Source: Advenella incenata (GTDB lineage Bacteria; Pseudomonadota; Gammaproteobacteria; Burkholderiales; Burkholderiaceae_B). Taken from it: a stretch of DNA of 64,000 nucleotides. Shown piece after piece: positions 35,762 to 45,102 of this stretch (its first letter is position 1; every line of letters begins with the position of its first letter). Below the pieces are notes generated by a model. It saw only the letters and a list, made by a program, of their open reading frames with translations, was not told where the DNA came from and ran no database searches. Where the stretch lies: NCBI RefSeq assembly GCF_004217095.1, contig NZ_SHKO01000001.1, forward strand, positions 1,784,139 through 1,848,138, written 5' to 3'. A program made the translations under genes and the position numbers.

Positions 35762-36505
35762 TCAGGCTGTGCCGGAATTGTCTTCAGACAGACGTCCATT
35801 CAGGGCACGCCGAATCAAGCCGGAAATATGAGACTGCTGGGCATCGCGGTCAAGACTATCGACGATATGGTCCCGTAGCGCCTGCGCCGCCGCCTGACAG
35901 TCGCCGTCACGCAGGCACGCAAGAACGCGTTCATGTTCCTCTGCGACGTCATTTTGGTTAATTACCCCGCGGCCCAGAAAAATACGAGAAAATTGGGGTG
36001 AGGCATAAAGCCTCGAATGGGCATCTTCAAGCATTGCATTGTCGGCTAGACCTATCAATGTGGCATGAAAACGCCAGTTAAGTTCACTGAACCTGCGGAT
36101 ACCGGATGCGGTCTTGCCGAAGTCGGACTGTCTGATTTGATCGTTGATGTCCTGTGCCTTGTCGATCAAAGCAAGATCAATGGGGCCGAGAATGTAAAGC
36201 AGCGCGTTCGATTCCACCACAACGCGAGCGACAGCCCAATCGGTGTATTGCTTGACGGTGGGTGGCTCCGGAAGTCGATAGCCGATATTTCGCACGAAAA
36301 TCAATTGTCCTTCGGCTGCCAATCTGGCAAGCGCTTCACGTATTGGCGTATGACTCACCCCGCATTGACGGGACAATTGGGCGATATTGATTGCGGCGCC
36401 AGGAGCAAAGCGTCCGGCGGTGATCATATGCTGAACCTGCGCATGGACTTGATCCGCCAGGCTGGTGGGTCGAATGGTAGAGAGACCGGATTGCTGCGTA
36501 TTCAT
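35762..36505 (-). CDS. GntR/FadR-type transcriptional regulator (FCD domain)
   Basis: A 247-residue GntR protein. The winged helix covers about residues 14-80 (ADQVHAQVQHMITAGRFAPG, LSRQCGVSHTPIREALARLA). The C-terminal FCD domain shows RVVVESNALLYIL, RFSELNWRFHATLIGLADN and EEHERVLACLRDGD, giving the Asp/His/His metal-ligand layout of the family. It lies between a sulfatase and a Bug receptor, all on one strand, and is probably their local repressor. Confidence 0.9.
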   Translation of the reverse strand: MNTQQSGLSTIRPTSLADQVHAQVQHMITAGRFAPGAAINIAQLSRQCGVSHTPIREALARLAAEGQLIFVRNIGYRLPEPPTVKQYTDWAVARVVVESNALLYILGPIDLALIDKAQDINDQIRQSDFGKTASGIRRFSELNWRFHATLIGLADNAMLEDAHSRLYASPQFSRIFLGRGVINQNDVAEEHERVLACLRDGDCQAAAQALRDHIVDSLDRDAQQSHISGLIRRALNGRLSEDNSGTA

Positions 36506-36534
36506 AGTGATGCGTACGATAGGGTTGAAAAAAA

Positions 36535-38091
36535 TCAGGCAGCTTCAGTAATTTCGATATCGTTTGCAAGCCCGTATCGGACGAACATTTCGTGCGGCGC
36601 GTGATTGGCATGCAGGTGTGCAGCGATATCCTTCCGTATGCGTTGCTCGATATCGGGATCCTTGATAGGGTGCCGTTGCTGAGGATCATTTTGGAGGTCG
36701 TATAGCACAGTGCTGGCCTCCAGTAGCGGATATCGGCGTGTCATATTGCCCTTCGATTGAGCTAGCACGGGCAGCTTCATGACGGGGAAACCTTGTGTGA
36801 ATGCAAGCGGCTCAACAAGTGCTGCACCGGAAAATTCCTCTGCTTCGAAAAATGTGCGCATGTGCGCGGGCATCAGCGTATATTGATAAAGATTGGTTTC
36901 GAAGGGGACTTCGGGATAGAGAAAGTAGGTGTAGCGGCCATCGGTATAGTTGATTGCTGCACCAAACTGGCCGTAGATCGCACCGGGACAATCGGCACCG
37001 GCGCTGTGAACGGACGTGCCGGTGCGCATGAGCGGAAGTAATGTGTGGCCGGTGACTTCGGCAGGTATGGGCTTATCGAAGATATCCAGTATGGTCGGCA
37101 TCAGATCGATGGTTTGCGTTAATGCCGGCTCCCTGCGTGTTTTAATTCCAGAGTCGTCTGGCGCTGCAATCATTAAAGGTATATGTGCTACTTCGTTGAA
37201 AAAGGGTGGCCGGTTCTTGCCCAGATATTCTTTTTCTCCCAGCAGCAGCCCATGGTCGGTTGACAGGATCAGCCAGGTGTCCTTCCACAAGTCCAGACGA
37301 TCGAATTGGTCCAGCAAGTTCCCCAGATAGTGGTCACATGCAAGTACCAGCGCATGATAGTTGGCCCGCAACTTTTGCAGTAGTTCGGGCTCGATATCCA
37401 GTCGGCCATAACTTGGCCAGTCGAAAATTTTGCCGCTTAGCGCTTCGGGAAACGCTTGTAGAAAGCGCTCAGGAGCGAAGAACGGTTCGTGTGGATCAAA
37501 ACATTCCAGGTGCAAAAACCATGAGTCCTCTGCGTGGTAAGCATCAAGAAACTCACCCGCCGATTCGAAACATTGTGCAAGTGGAAAGTCGCCGCGTTGT
37601 TCAAGGTACTGCCGATTAACGAAGTAGGGCAGCTTGGCGTTGATGTCGCACGAGAAATCCTGCATTTTTTCGTGGTAGCGTTTGCTCAAGCGCTCGGTAT
37701 CGGGCTTGAGGGCCGGGCGCCATTTGTCTTTCTCCTGGCCGCGGATGAATTCCCAGGAAGAGTATCTGCCGTGAAATCCGGCGCCGCCATCTTCAAAATA
37801 ATGATAATGATCTGTGATCAGGTGGCTGTAGACTCCGCTATCGCGCAGCATGTTGGCCAGAGAGTGATCGAATGGTTCCAGAGGTCCCCAGCCTCGATGC
37901 AGGAAGTTCAGCCGCCCGGTCTGGATATCCCGGCGCGCCGGAAGACAGGGCAGGCTTCCCACGAAATGCGAGTCAAAGGTGACGGCGCGGGCCGCCAGTC
38001 GGTCAAAATTGGGTGTCACGATATCGCTTGCGCCGTAGCAAGAAAGCGCGTGACGATTGAGCGAATCGAATAACACGAATACGGCTTTCAT
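36535..38091 (-). CDS. Sulfatase (alkaline-phosphatase fold)
   Basis: A 518-residue sulfatase. The modification motif C-x-P-x-R is present as SLPCLPARRDIQTGR near residue 50, where Cys is converted to formylglycine. Metal ligands fit FVLFDSLNRHALSCYGA at the N-terminus (first Asp; the neighbouring position is Ser rather than a second Asp) and LILSTDHGLLLGEK near residue 285. Substrate is unknown; no signal peptide is visible, so a cytoplasmic enzyme acting on an imported sulfate ester (or a phosphonate/phosphate ester, as in related hydrolases) fits. ATG 38091 is preferred to a TTG three codons upstream. First gene of the sulfatase-gntR-Bug set. Confidence 0.88.
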   Translation of the reverse strand: MKAVFVLFDSLNRHALSCYGASDIVTPNFDRLAARAVTFDSHFVGSLPCLPARRDIQTGRLNFLHRGWGPLEPFDHSLANMLRDSGVYSHLITDHYHYFEDGGAGFHGRYSSWEFIRGQEKDKWRPALKPDTERLSKRYHEKMQDFSCDINAKLPYFVNRQYLEQRGDFPLAQCFESAGEFLDAYHAEDSWFLHLECFDPHEPFFAPERFLQAFPEALSGKIFDWPSYGRLDIEPELLQKLRANYHALVLACDHYLGNLLDQFDRLDLWKDTWLILSTDHGLLLGEKEYLGKNRPPFFNEVAHIPLMIAAPDDSGIKTRREPALTQTIDLMPTILDIFDKPIPAEVTGHTLLPLMRTGTSVHSAGADCPGAIYGQFGAAINYTDGRYTYFLYPEVPFETNLYQYTLMPAHMRTFFEAEEFSGAALVEPLAFTQGFPVMKLPVLAQSKGNMTRRYPLLEASTVLYDLQNDPQQRHPIKDPDIEQRIRKDIAAHLHANHAPHEMFVRYGLANDIEITEAA

Positions 38092-38194
38092 GATCTTCAA
38101 TTCCTATATGAAAGATGATATACGATATATTATAAAAATATAATCACAGGCGCAATATGTGGAAAACCCGTAAGGAACGATGACATAAATGTGG

Positions 38195-38460
38195 TTATAG
38201 AATACTCAAGCTGCGCAACGAGGAAAGATCAACAATCAGGTATTGTCTTCGTATCTTGCGTTTTGTAATCGTGAGGGGCACATTAAAAGGCATGCGTTCT
38301 GGTGCCACGGCTATCATCTGTTCCCTCTGAAGCCCGGCGGCAGCATAAGGATTTGGAAAAAGCCGATGTGCTGGTCGGTAATAGTCAGCAAAACAATGGC
38401 TTCCCAAAGTATCGCAGTTGCTGCTTCAGCGCCGTATCATAAATGCAATTTGTCCCAGGC
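38195..38460 (-). pseudogene. Remnant of a LysR effector domain
   Basis: On the minus strand, two frames together read a broken copy of the C-terminal part of the LysR protein encoded at 10257-11165: first AILWEAIVLLTITDQHIGFF, then (after a frameshift) EQMIAVAPERMPFNVPLTITKR, which aligns with GQMTAIAPDRMHFTVPIAIAMR. The N-terminal HTH is gone and stops interrupt the rest. No function expected. Confidence 0.7.
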
Positions 38461-38783
38461 ACCGCTGAGGAGTGCGTCGGAGTATTCGCCATTGTGACAA
38501 ACAGGATAGACGCGTAAGCCAGCGCGCAAGCAGACATTGGTAATAATCGCTGCTTCAATTTCTACTGTTGATGGCGACGTATTTTTCAGTTCAATTAAAT
38601 CGACTATTTAAAATTTAACTTTAATGAGTGAAATTTTTTTTGCTTTTACTTTGCCCTGTCTTTAAACAATAATAAACAGTAACAAAAGGTGGCAACATCG
38701 CCGTCACACATTTTTTTATGACAGCGCCTTTTGCTTGGATCCGGATTTATTTATTTCAAAAGTAATTCAAGGAGAAGGCAAAG
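38461..38783. other. AT-rich intergenic stretch
   Basis: 323 bases before the Bug gene with long A/T runs (about 38570-38720). I see no gene; older LysR debris may extend into its left part. The promoter of the Bug-ThDP enzyme pair should lie here. Confidence 0.4.
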
Positions 38784-39776
38784 ATGTGCAAAGCAAGAAG
38801 CGTATTTACATGGCTGATTTTTCGCTGTATCGCCGCCTGTACAAGCTGTTTTCTAATGGGCGCCCCGGCGTTTGCGGGCGACTGGCCAAACCAGCCAGTA
38901 CGCCTGATTTCTCCTTTCCCCGCAGGCGGGACTGCAGATATTCTGTCTCGATCATTGGGGCAGGAGCTTAGTGAGCAATGGAAGCAGACGATTGTCGTGG
39001 AAAATAAGGTGGGTGCGGGTGGTGCCGTGGCTGCATCACAGGTGGCCAGGGCTCGGCCAGATGGGTACACCATGCTGATGGTTTCCGGGAGCATGCTCAC
39101 GGTAAACCCCAATTTATATAAGAATCTTCCCTATCGTGTCGACGATTTTAAAAATGTCAGCATCGTTTCCATTGGGCCATTTGTTGTGGCAACAAACAAA
39201 AAGGTCCCCGCCAATAATCTTGTAGAGCTGCTCTCTTATATTCGGCAGAACAAGTCGGGTGTCAATTTCGGATCATCCGGCGTCGGAAGTCAGACGCATA
39301 TGGCATCCGAAATGTTGATGCATGAGACTGGCAGCAAGATGACGCACATCCCTTATAGCGGTGAAACGCTGGCGCTGACAGACCTGATTGCCGGCCAGCT
39401 TCAGGTAGTAACAGGAAATCTGGCTGCGCTCATGCCTTTTATAAAGTCTGGTGACGTAAAGGCAATCGCCGTTACCAGCAGCGAACGATCCGCTGCGCTG
39501 GCTGACGTTCCAACGGTAAAAGAGCAGCTTGATAAGGAATTCGACGCTCAGGGTTGGTTTGGTGTGGTTGTTCCGAAAGGGACGCCAGATGATATCGTGG
39601 ACAAGATGGAGCAAGGCATCAAAACGGCAATGGCTTCTGAACGCATGACAAAAAAATTCCAGGATCTTGGCCTGACGGCAGCAGAGCACGGGCAGGCGTA
39701 TATGACGCAAAGGATCACGAATGAATTGGCATCCTGGAAAACAATTATCGCAGAGCAGAAAATCAATCCAAAGTGA
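38784..39776 (+). CDS. Bug family periplasmic solute receptor
   Basis: A 330-residue Bug receptor with a Cys-rich signal region (FRCIAACTSCFLMGAPAFAG). Marks: WPNQPVRLISPFPAGGTADIL, VVENKVGAGGAVAAS, ARPDGYTMLMV, VNFGSSGVGSQTHMASE. AAGGAGAAGG precedes the ATG. A ThDP enzyme follows about 210 bases later on the same strand. Confidence 0.92.
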   Translation: MCKARSVFTWLIFRCIAACTSCFLMGAPAFAGDWPNQPVRLISPFPAGGTADILSRSLGQELSEQWKQTIVVENKVGAGGAVAASQVARARPDGYTMLMVSGSMLTVNPNLYKNLPYRVDDFKNVSIVSIGPFVVATNKKVPANNLVELLSYIRQNKSGVNFGSSGVGSQTHMASEMLMHETGSKMTHIPYSGETLALTDLIAGQLQVVTGNLAALMPFIKSGDVKAIAVTSSERSAALADVPTVKEQLDKEFDAQGWFGVVVPKGTPDDIVDKMEQGIKTAMASERMTKKFQDLGLTAAEHGQAYMTQRITNELASWKTIIAEQKINPK

Positions 39777-39989
39777 TCCGTTCAATTAAAGATAAATTGC
39801 AAGCTTGATAGCGCCGTGACTTAAACGAGGTAATCACTGATGGCACAATGGACCAAAGTGTGACAAATTGAAGAGGGAATACGCCTTGATATCGGATATG
39901 TGAGAAACGATATTTCAGAGGCCAGGGATTTAAGATGGCCTGCCGTTGTTGGGCCGCCACCATTTAATTTTTTGAAGGTAATCGTGTTT

Positions 39990-41594
39990 ATGCTAGGTGC
40001 TCATCTTGTTACAGACGCATTGCAACGTGCAGGTGTCAAAACGATATTCAGTCTGTCAGGCAATCAGATTATGCCCATCTATGATGCTTGCATTGATGCC
40101 GGCATTCGCATTGTTCATGTGCGTCACGAAGCGGCTGCGGTATATATGGCCGATGCGTGGGCGCAACTGACTGGTGAAATTGGCGTAGCGCTGGTAACGG
40201 CAGCGCCGGGCATTACCAATTGCCTGTCGCCGGTATTTTCCGCCCGTCTGGCTGAAAGCCCCATCTTGCTGCTCTCGGGCGATTCACCAGTCTCGCAGGA
40301 CGGCATGGGCGCATTCCAGGAATTGGACCAGACAGATGTCACAAAAAAGCTGGTAAAAAAATCAATGCGATTCGGCCGCGCCGAACAGATTGACCAAGAT
40401 ATTACATCTGCAATATCTCTGGCACTATCTGGCCGACCTGGTCCTGTTCACATTGCGATGCCGTTTGATCTCTTGCAGGAAGAGGTCGATATTGGCAAAG
40501 TACAGCGCGGACAGGTGCCCGCGCGGGTCAGCACATCCCTGTCGCAGGCTGATGCACAGCAAATCAAGGAGCGAATCGCGAAGGCAGAACGGCCATTGGT
40601 GCTGGTGGGGCCGATGAACAATGCGAGTCGTGCTCCTGGTTTACGAAAGGATACGATCAACGTTCTGCAGGCGCCGATTATTGCCATGGAAAGCCCTCGC
40701 GGCCTGCGAGATCCCTCTTTGGGGAATTTTCCTCAGGTTCTGAAAAAAGCGGATCTGGTCGTTCTGGTTGGCAAAACACTAGACTTCACTCTGGACTTCG
40801 GACGATCTGCAGGTATGCATCCGGATGCGGACATCATTGTTATCGATCCCGATGAAACGATGATCGACCGTGCCAAACAACTATTGGGAGCGCGATTGTA
40901 CATGCAGGCGATAGCCGATTCGGACGCCGCATTACGCGAGCTGAGTGACTACACCTATCCTGGCAAGCGCGACGCATGGCTGGATGAGGTTGATCGCGCC
41001 ATTTCAAACCGGACGCTGAAGTCGCCATCTGATGAAAACACAGCCAATCCCGGGCCACAAGCGATATGCCAGGCGGTTCAGAAAATACTGGATGAGGCGG
41101 CAGACCCCATTCTGATATCTGATGGCGGAGAGTTCGGCCAATGGGCGCAGGCATTTTGCCAGGCACCGACCCGAATTATCAACGGCTTGTCAGGCGCGAT
41201 TGGCGGTGCCTTATGTTATGCAGTCGCTGCGAGTATCGCCCGACCAAATGCAACGATCATTGCCATGATGGGTGACGGGACGGTGGGCTTTCATAGTACC
41301 GAGTTTGAAACAGCGGCCCGGGAAAACGCTTCGTTTATTGCAGTTGTCGGAAACGACTCTCGCTGGAATGCCGAGTATATGATCCAATTGCGCGAGTACG
41401 GCCCTGACAGGCTGTACGGATGCACCTTGAACGACTCCGCCCGTTATGACCTGCTGGCATCTGCGCTTGGCGCTCAAGGCGCTTACGCAGAGCAAGCTGA
41501 GCAACTGGATGAGATACTTAAGCAAGCGGTCGATAACCATGGCGCGACATGTATCAATGTCAGGATGGAAGGCAAAGCTGCGCCAGCTTTTTGA
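39990..41594 (+). CDS. Thiamine diphosphate-dependent enzyme, acetolactate-synthase superfamily
   Basis: A 534-residue ThDP enzyme. The cofactor-activating Glu is in VRHEAAAVYMADAWAQLTG near residue 50. The pyrimidine domain (LVTAAPGITNC), middle FAD/CoA-like domain (LVGPMNNASR) and C-terminal ThDP-binding motif (MMGDGTVGFHSTEFE, closing in GNDSRWN) are in normal order. It resembles acetolactate synthase, oxalyl-CoA decarboxylase and 2-hydroxyacyl-CoA lyase; the reaction cannot be assigned. GAAGG sits five bases before an in-frame GTG at 39984, an alternative start. It follows a Bug receptor gene. Confidence 0.85.
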   Translation: MLGAHLVTDALQRAGVKTIFSLSGNQIMPIYDACIDAGIRIVHVRHEAAAVYMADAWAQLTGEIGVALVTAAPGITNCLSPVFSARLAESPILLLSGDSPVSQDGMGAFQELDQTDVTKKLVKKSMRFGRAEQIDQDITSAISLALSGRPGPVHIAMPFDLLQEEVDIGKVQRGQVPARVSTSLSQADAQQIKERIAKAERPLVLVGPMNNASRAPGLRKDTINVLQAPIIAMESPRGLRDPSLGNFPQVLKKADLVVLVGKTLDFTLDFGRSAGMHPDADIIVIDPDETMIDRAKQLLGARLYMQAIADSDAALRELSDYTYPGKRDAWLDEVDRAISNRTLKSPSDENTANPGPQAICQAVQKILDEAADPILISDGGEFGQWAQAFCQAPTRIINGLSGAIGGALCYAVAASIARPNATIIAMMGDGTVGFHSTEFETAARENASFIAVVGNDSRWNAEYMIQLREYGPDRLYGCTLNDSARYDLLASALGAQGAYAEQAEQLDEILKQAVDNHGATCINVRMEGKAAPAF

Positions 41595-41750
41595 GCCAGA
41601 TGCGGCGATCACGAGAAATCCAGTGCTCCGCCTTTGGCTACAAAGTTTGAGTGGGTAATTGGGCATTGAAAGTGTATAACCGGGAACGCCCATTCCACCA
41701 TTTCATGTGGGCAACTGCTGGCTTTCCCTGCGGTCAGGTAGCTAACTGCG

Positions 41751-42302
41751 CTAGCGGGCTTCGGCAAGATAAGCGAGGTAGTCCGCGGTACCCCTGCGTA
41801 GCGCCGGCTGGTTAAATTGATATTCTTCGCCCGGTTCATCTTCGAAGCCGTACATGGCAAAAAACGGCTGGTAATCGGCACCAACGTAATTGGCGGTAAT
41901 TTCGAACGGTCTGAGAATGTCTGCCAGGCGGTATTGGTAGCGGCCCTGGGGTGAATAATCATGTTCCCGCACGCCAGCCGATACGGCCAGCGCCAACTTG
42001 CGGCCGCGCATTTTGTGTCCACTTTTCGACCCATAGGCCCAGCCATAGATAAAAACATCGTCCAGCCATTTTTTCAACAAAGGCGGGCAATTGAACCAGA
42101 ACACGGGAAATTGCAAGACAACCTTGTCATGCGCTTCGATCAGCGCTTGCTCGTGGGCAACATCAAATTGCCAGTCCGGGTACTTGCCGTATAAGTCGTG
42201 AATCGTGTACAGGTCGGGGTGTTTTTTTAGCTCATCGACCCAGGCTTTGTTGACCCGTGAATTTTCCAAATTGGGGTGGGCGACAACGATCAATGTTTTC
42301 AT
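41751..42302 (-). CDS. NAD(P)H-dependent quinone oxidoreductase (flavodoxin-like)
   Basis: A 183-residue flavodoxin-fold reductase of the NQO1/YwrO/KefF group: KTLIVVAHPNLENSRVNKAW at the N-terminus (FMN phosphate site), YGKYPDWQFDVAHEQ, VLQFPVFWFNCPPLLKKWLDDVF and SKSGHKMRGRKLALAVSAG. It reduces quinones or electrophiles with NAD(P)H. ATG 42302 is chosen by homology; upstream codons overlap the divergent control region and look random. Divergent from an HxlR regulator. Confidence 0.9.
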   Translation of the reverse strand: MKTLIVVAHPNLENSRVNKAWVDELKKHPDLYTIHDLYGKYPDWQFDVAHEQALIEAHDKVVLQFPVFWFNCPPLLKKWLDDVFIYGWAYGSKSGHKMRGRKLALAVSAGVREHDYSPQGRYQYRLADILRPFEITANYVGADYQPFFAMYGFEDEPGEEYQFNQPALRRGTADYLAYLAEAR

Positions 42303-42420
42303 TTCGAGCGATCCATATTGAGTGGTGACGCTACTATGATATAGATTATGGTAAAAAATATAAGTACGCACATTTACGTTATATACTAACCTAAATGATA
42401 GTACAAGCAGGGATAATATA

Positions 42421-42804
42421 ATGAATGCAAACCTACCTACTCGCCAAGAGCAGCCCAGTTGCTTTGCCATGGAAGTTCCCCTGGAAGAGACTGGCTTTGG
42501 CTACACCCTGGCGCGGGTCAGCGGAAAGTACAAGATGACAATCATGTATTGGCTATCCGAACACAAGCCGGTGCTCAGATTCAACGAACTGCAGCGCTGC
42601 ATCGGGACCATTTCATACAAGACGCTGAGCAGCACGCTCAAGGAAATGGAGCATGACGGGTTGGTTATCCGTAAGGAATATCCGCAAATTCCACCAAAAG
42701 TCGAGTACAGCCTTTCGCAGCGAGGCCAGTCCCTGCTACCTGTGATCAACCTGATGTGCACGTGGGGCGAGGCGCAGCTGGCGCAACAAAAGGCCAAGGC
42801 ATAA
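42421..42804 (+). CDS. HxlR-family transcriptional regulator
   Basis: A 127-residue HxlR winged-helix protein: PLEETGFGYTLARVSGKYKM with MTIMYWL, RFNELQRCIGTISYKTLSST as recognition helix, LKEMEHDGLVIRKEYPQIPP and KVEYSLSQRGQSLLPVI as the wing. Members often sense quinones or aldehydes through a Cys; Cys residues occur at positions 14 and 60. Head to head with the quinone reductase (118-base gap), which it very likely represses. Confidence 0.9.
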   Translation: MNANLPTRQEQPSCFAMEVPLEETGFGYTLARVSGKYKMTIMYWLSEHKPVLRFNELQRCIGTISYKTLSSTLKEMEHDGLVIRKEYPQIPPKVEYSLSQRGQSLLPVINLMCTWGEAQLAQQKAKA

Positions 42805-43140
42805 GAGTTGCTTGTTCAGGGCTATCAGTAAAAAGACCGCCGCGTGGACAAATCTGTTCTTTTCATCTGGTTGCTACACGGTTTTTTCGTGACAAACTCT
42901 CGTAGATCAGGCAAGGAGCTATCGCCGCAGGATCGCTTTTTATTCCTGGGTAAACTAAGACGTGCATTCCTAAACATGGTTCCTGTCATACCTGTTGTGG
43001 CGTAATTTTGGGCTAGGCACTTGTATTTTAAAATCAACGCTCAGCGCTGTTGTAGCAGCCATAAAATTGGGCGTGTGAGGTCCCATTTGGGCTTGCACGA
43101 TTGGCACAGTTTTCGCCATGTGCTCTTTCATGTTCGTAAG
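42805..43140. other. Intergenic stretch at the start of the decayed region
   Basis: 336 bases without a supportable gene, between the HxlR gene and the broken DASS transporter. Probably debris from the deletions seen just to the right. Confidence 0.35.
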
Positions 43141-43775
43141 TCACCACAATCCAAGCACCTTCCACCACACAATCCCAATCGTTGCGTAAATTGTGAGTTC
43201 GATAATACACATTATGAAACCCACCCGCCACCACGTGCCAAGCGTAACGTACCCGCTGCCGAAAATGATCGGTGATGTACCTGTCGCATAATGGGTCAAG
43301 GTCATCATTATCGTGGAGCCCGCCACCATCATGAGCAAGAAAGGCACCACATAATCTGGAGGCACCAATGCAACGCCCACCGTTAGGAAGGCCAACATCA
43401 TTGCGCTAATGTGCGCTGTTGTACTAGCAAAGAAATAATGTGAGAACACAAACAGGAGGACGAGCAATATAGCGGCCCATTCCCAACCCATTCCCGCGGA
43501 AGCGATGCCATTTCTCAACATACTGGAGAACCACGCAATGACGCCTGTCTTGTTGAGCTGTTCTGCCATCATCACCAACGCGCCGAACCAAATCAGCGTA
43601 TCCCATGCGCTTTTCTCGGAAAGTACGTCATCCCAGTTAATTGTGCCGGTGATAATCAGGATGAAAAGACCGAGAAACGCCACGACTGTCGGGTCAAGTG
43701 TGTAAGCCGGACCCAGGATCAACGCAGGAACGTTTGCTCAAAGTAGAAGCAGTACGCCAAAAGTACCTAACATCG
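43141..43775 (-). pseudogene. C-terminal fragment of a DASS-family anion transporter
   Basis: The readable part is about 200 residues of a transporter that is normally about 480 residues: TVVAFLGLFILIITGTINWD, DTLIWFGALVMMAEQLNKTG, FSHYFFASTTAHISAMMLAF and THYATGTSPIIFGSGYV are diagnostic of the dicarboxylate/2-oxoglutarate (DASS/SodiT) family. The frame continues to the right through an in-frame TGA at 43738-43740, where the family expects Trp (LLLL-W-A), into EGEKTMLGTFGVLLLL. The N-terminal half is missing. Non-functional. Confidence 0.8.
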
Positions 43776-43804
43776 TTTTTTCCCCCTCCAGACACCGGCC
43801 CCAT

Positions 43805-43990
43805 GCTTTGGCGCTCACCACGCGCGTACTCGATCGCAGCGAGAAAGTGCTGATCCAGCAATTGCGCGATTTTACCGCGGAGGGCATCGTAGCGCGACAC
43901 GACTTCAGGGAGGTGCCACCCAAAGTCGAATATACGATCACCGATTTCGGGCGTACCCTTGCGTTAGGAAAGATAACATCATCGCCATGA
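43805..43990 (+). pseudogene. HxlR regulator fragment
   Basis: About 60 codons read RSEKVLIQQLRDFTAEGIVA and EVPPKVEYTITDFGRTLA, the recognition helix and wing of an HxlR protein. Both ends are missing: the first helices are absent and the tail degenerates into unrelated codons. It lies back to back with the DASS remnant, so a deletion probably joined two broken genes. Confidence 0.7.
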
Positions 43991-44111
43991 CCAGCGTCTA
44001 CGATTTTAAATGACTCCACAATGCGATCGACCATCATTGGCATCGGGGTCGATTCCTGCCTGGTAGCGACCCCAATTCATATGCCGATCTTTATTACTTC
44101 TCGGTCTGTTT

Positions 44112-44936
44112 TTAAAACCGATAAGTTAATCCAAGAACTGGGCCATGCATGCGTGTGTCATAGACATTCCCCTTGTGATCGTAATTGATATCCAACACCT
44201 TGTATCCAGCAGAAACCGAGAGCTTGTCGGTGAAAACGTAATTCAAGGTCGCTTGTGCGGACCATACGAACTTGGAGCCCGCACCAAATCCGCCGATGTT
44301 GGCCTGCCCCTGCAAAGAGAGCCGGTCTGTCAGTTGCGTGAACGCGCGCGCACCGATTACCGGTTCGGTCCAGCCAAAGCTTTCCTTGTAGCTGCGGGAA
44401 CGGCCAAGCGCGCTCACCTGGACCTTGTTTGAAACATGCCAGGCTCGCAATCCCGCCAGCGCATCGAGCGTGAGCGTCGGCGTATCGACAACGCGATAGC
44501 CGCCCAGCAAAGTCGCCGTGAACAGCTTGGAATTAACCGCGCCTTCTACGCGCGTTCCTGGCGGCAACGGTCCTAATCTGGGCAATGGGCCCGATGCCCG
44601 GCCTTCCTTCGTATCAACATAGGTAATGTCGCCAGATAGAACGTAACGACCTGAACGTCCCCAGATATCAATGAAACCACCAACCCTCAAATCATCAAGA
44701 ACATTGGAAAAGGATTTGTCGACACTGATCGTCGGGCCACGACGAAAAGGCGAGATATGTCCATGCATTTCGGCAGCCCACAGGTACGGCGTTATCTGTA
44801 ATGCCCAGCCGGCTTTGCTATCTGATACCGAAGTAGGCAGCGGGGTCTGAGTCATCGTCGGCTCGGCAGCATTAGCGACGCAAGCTCCATATAACGTCAG
44901 AATGACGGGTAAAACAAGCAAACATCTGCTGTGCAT
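44112..44936 (-). CDS. Predicted outer-membrane beta-barrel protein
   Basis: A 274-residue protein with signal peptide MHSRCLLVLPVILTLYGAC... cut near ANAAEP. The mature part alternates short amphipathic strands with polar turns (GWALQITPYLWAAEMHGHIS, YVLSGDITYVDTKEG, LFTATLLGGYRVVDTPT) and ends in LGLTYRF with the terminal Phe needed for outer-membrane insertion. It resembles OmpW/outer-membrane 'beta-barrel' proteins annotated only as hypothetical; cargo unknown. Stands alone, divergent from the amidase at 45103. Confidence 0.75.
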   Translation of the reverse strand: MHSRCLLVLPVILTLYGACVANAAEPTMTQTPLPTSVSDSKAGWALQITPYLWAAEMHGHISPFRRGPTISVDKSFSNVLDDLRVGGFIDIWGRSGRYVLSGDITYVDTKEGRASGPLPRLGPLPPGTRVEGAVNSKLFTATLLGGYRVVDTPTLTLDALAGLRAWHVSNKVQVSALGRSRSYKESFGWTEPVIGARAFTQLTDRLSLQGQANIGGFGAGSKFVWSAQATLNYVFTDKLSVSAGYKVLDINYDHKGNVYDTRMHGPVLGLTYRF

Positions 44937-45102
44937 TGATTCTTTCCTACGCGTGTTACTGCAACTTTGTGCCTATCACAGGGTAAGTATGCAAGAATCC
45001 GATGCCTGCGCAGGCATCGGTCGTTTTCGCCGAAATTTGAGAATACTAGTATACTTTAGTTTCATTTGAAATTTTTTATAGTAATTTGATAGAGAAACAT
45101 AC

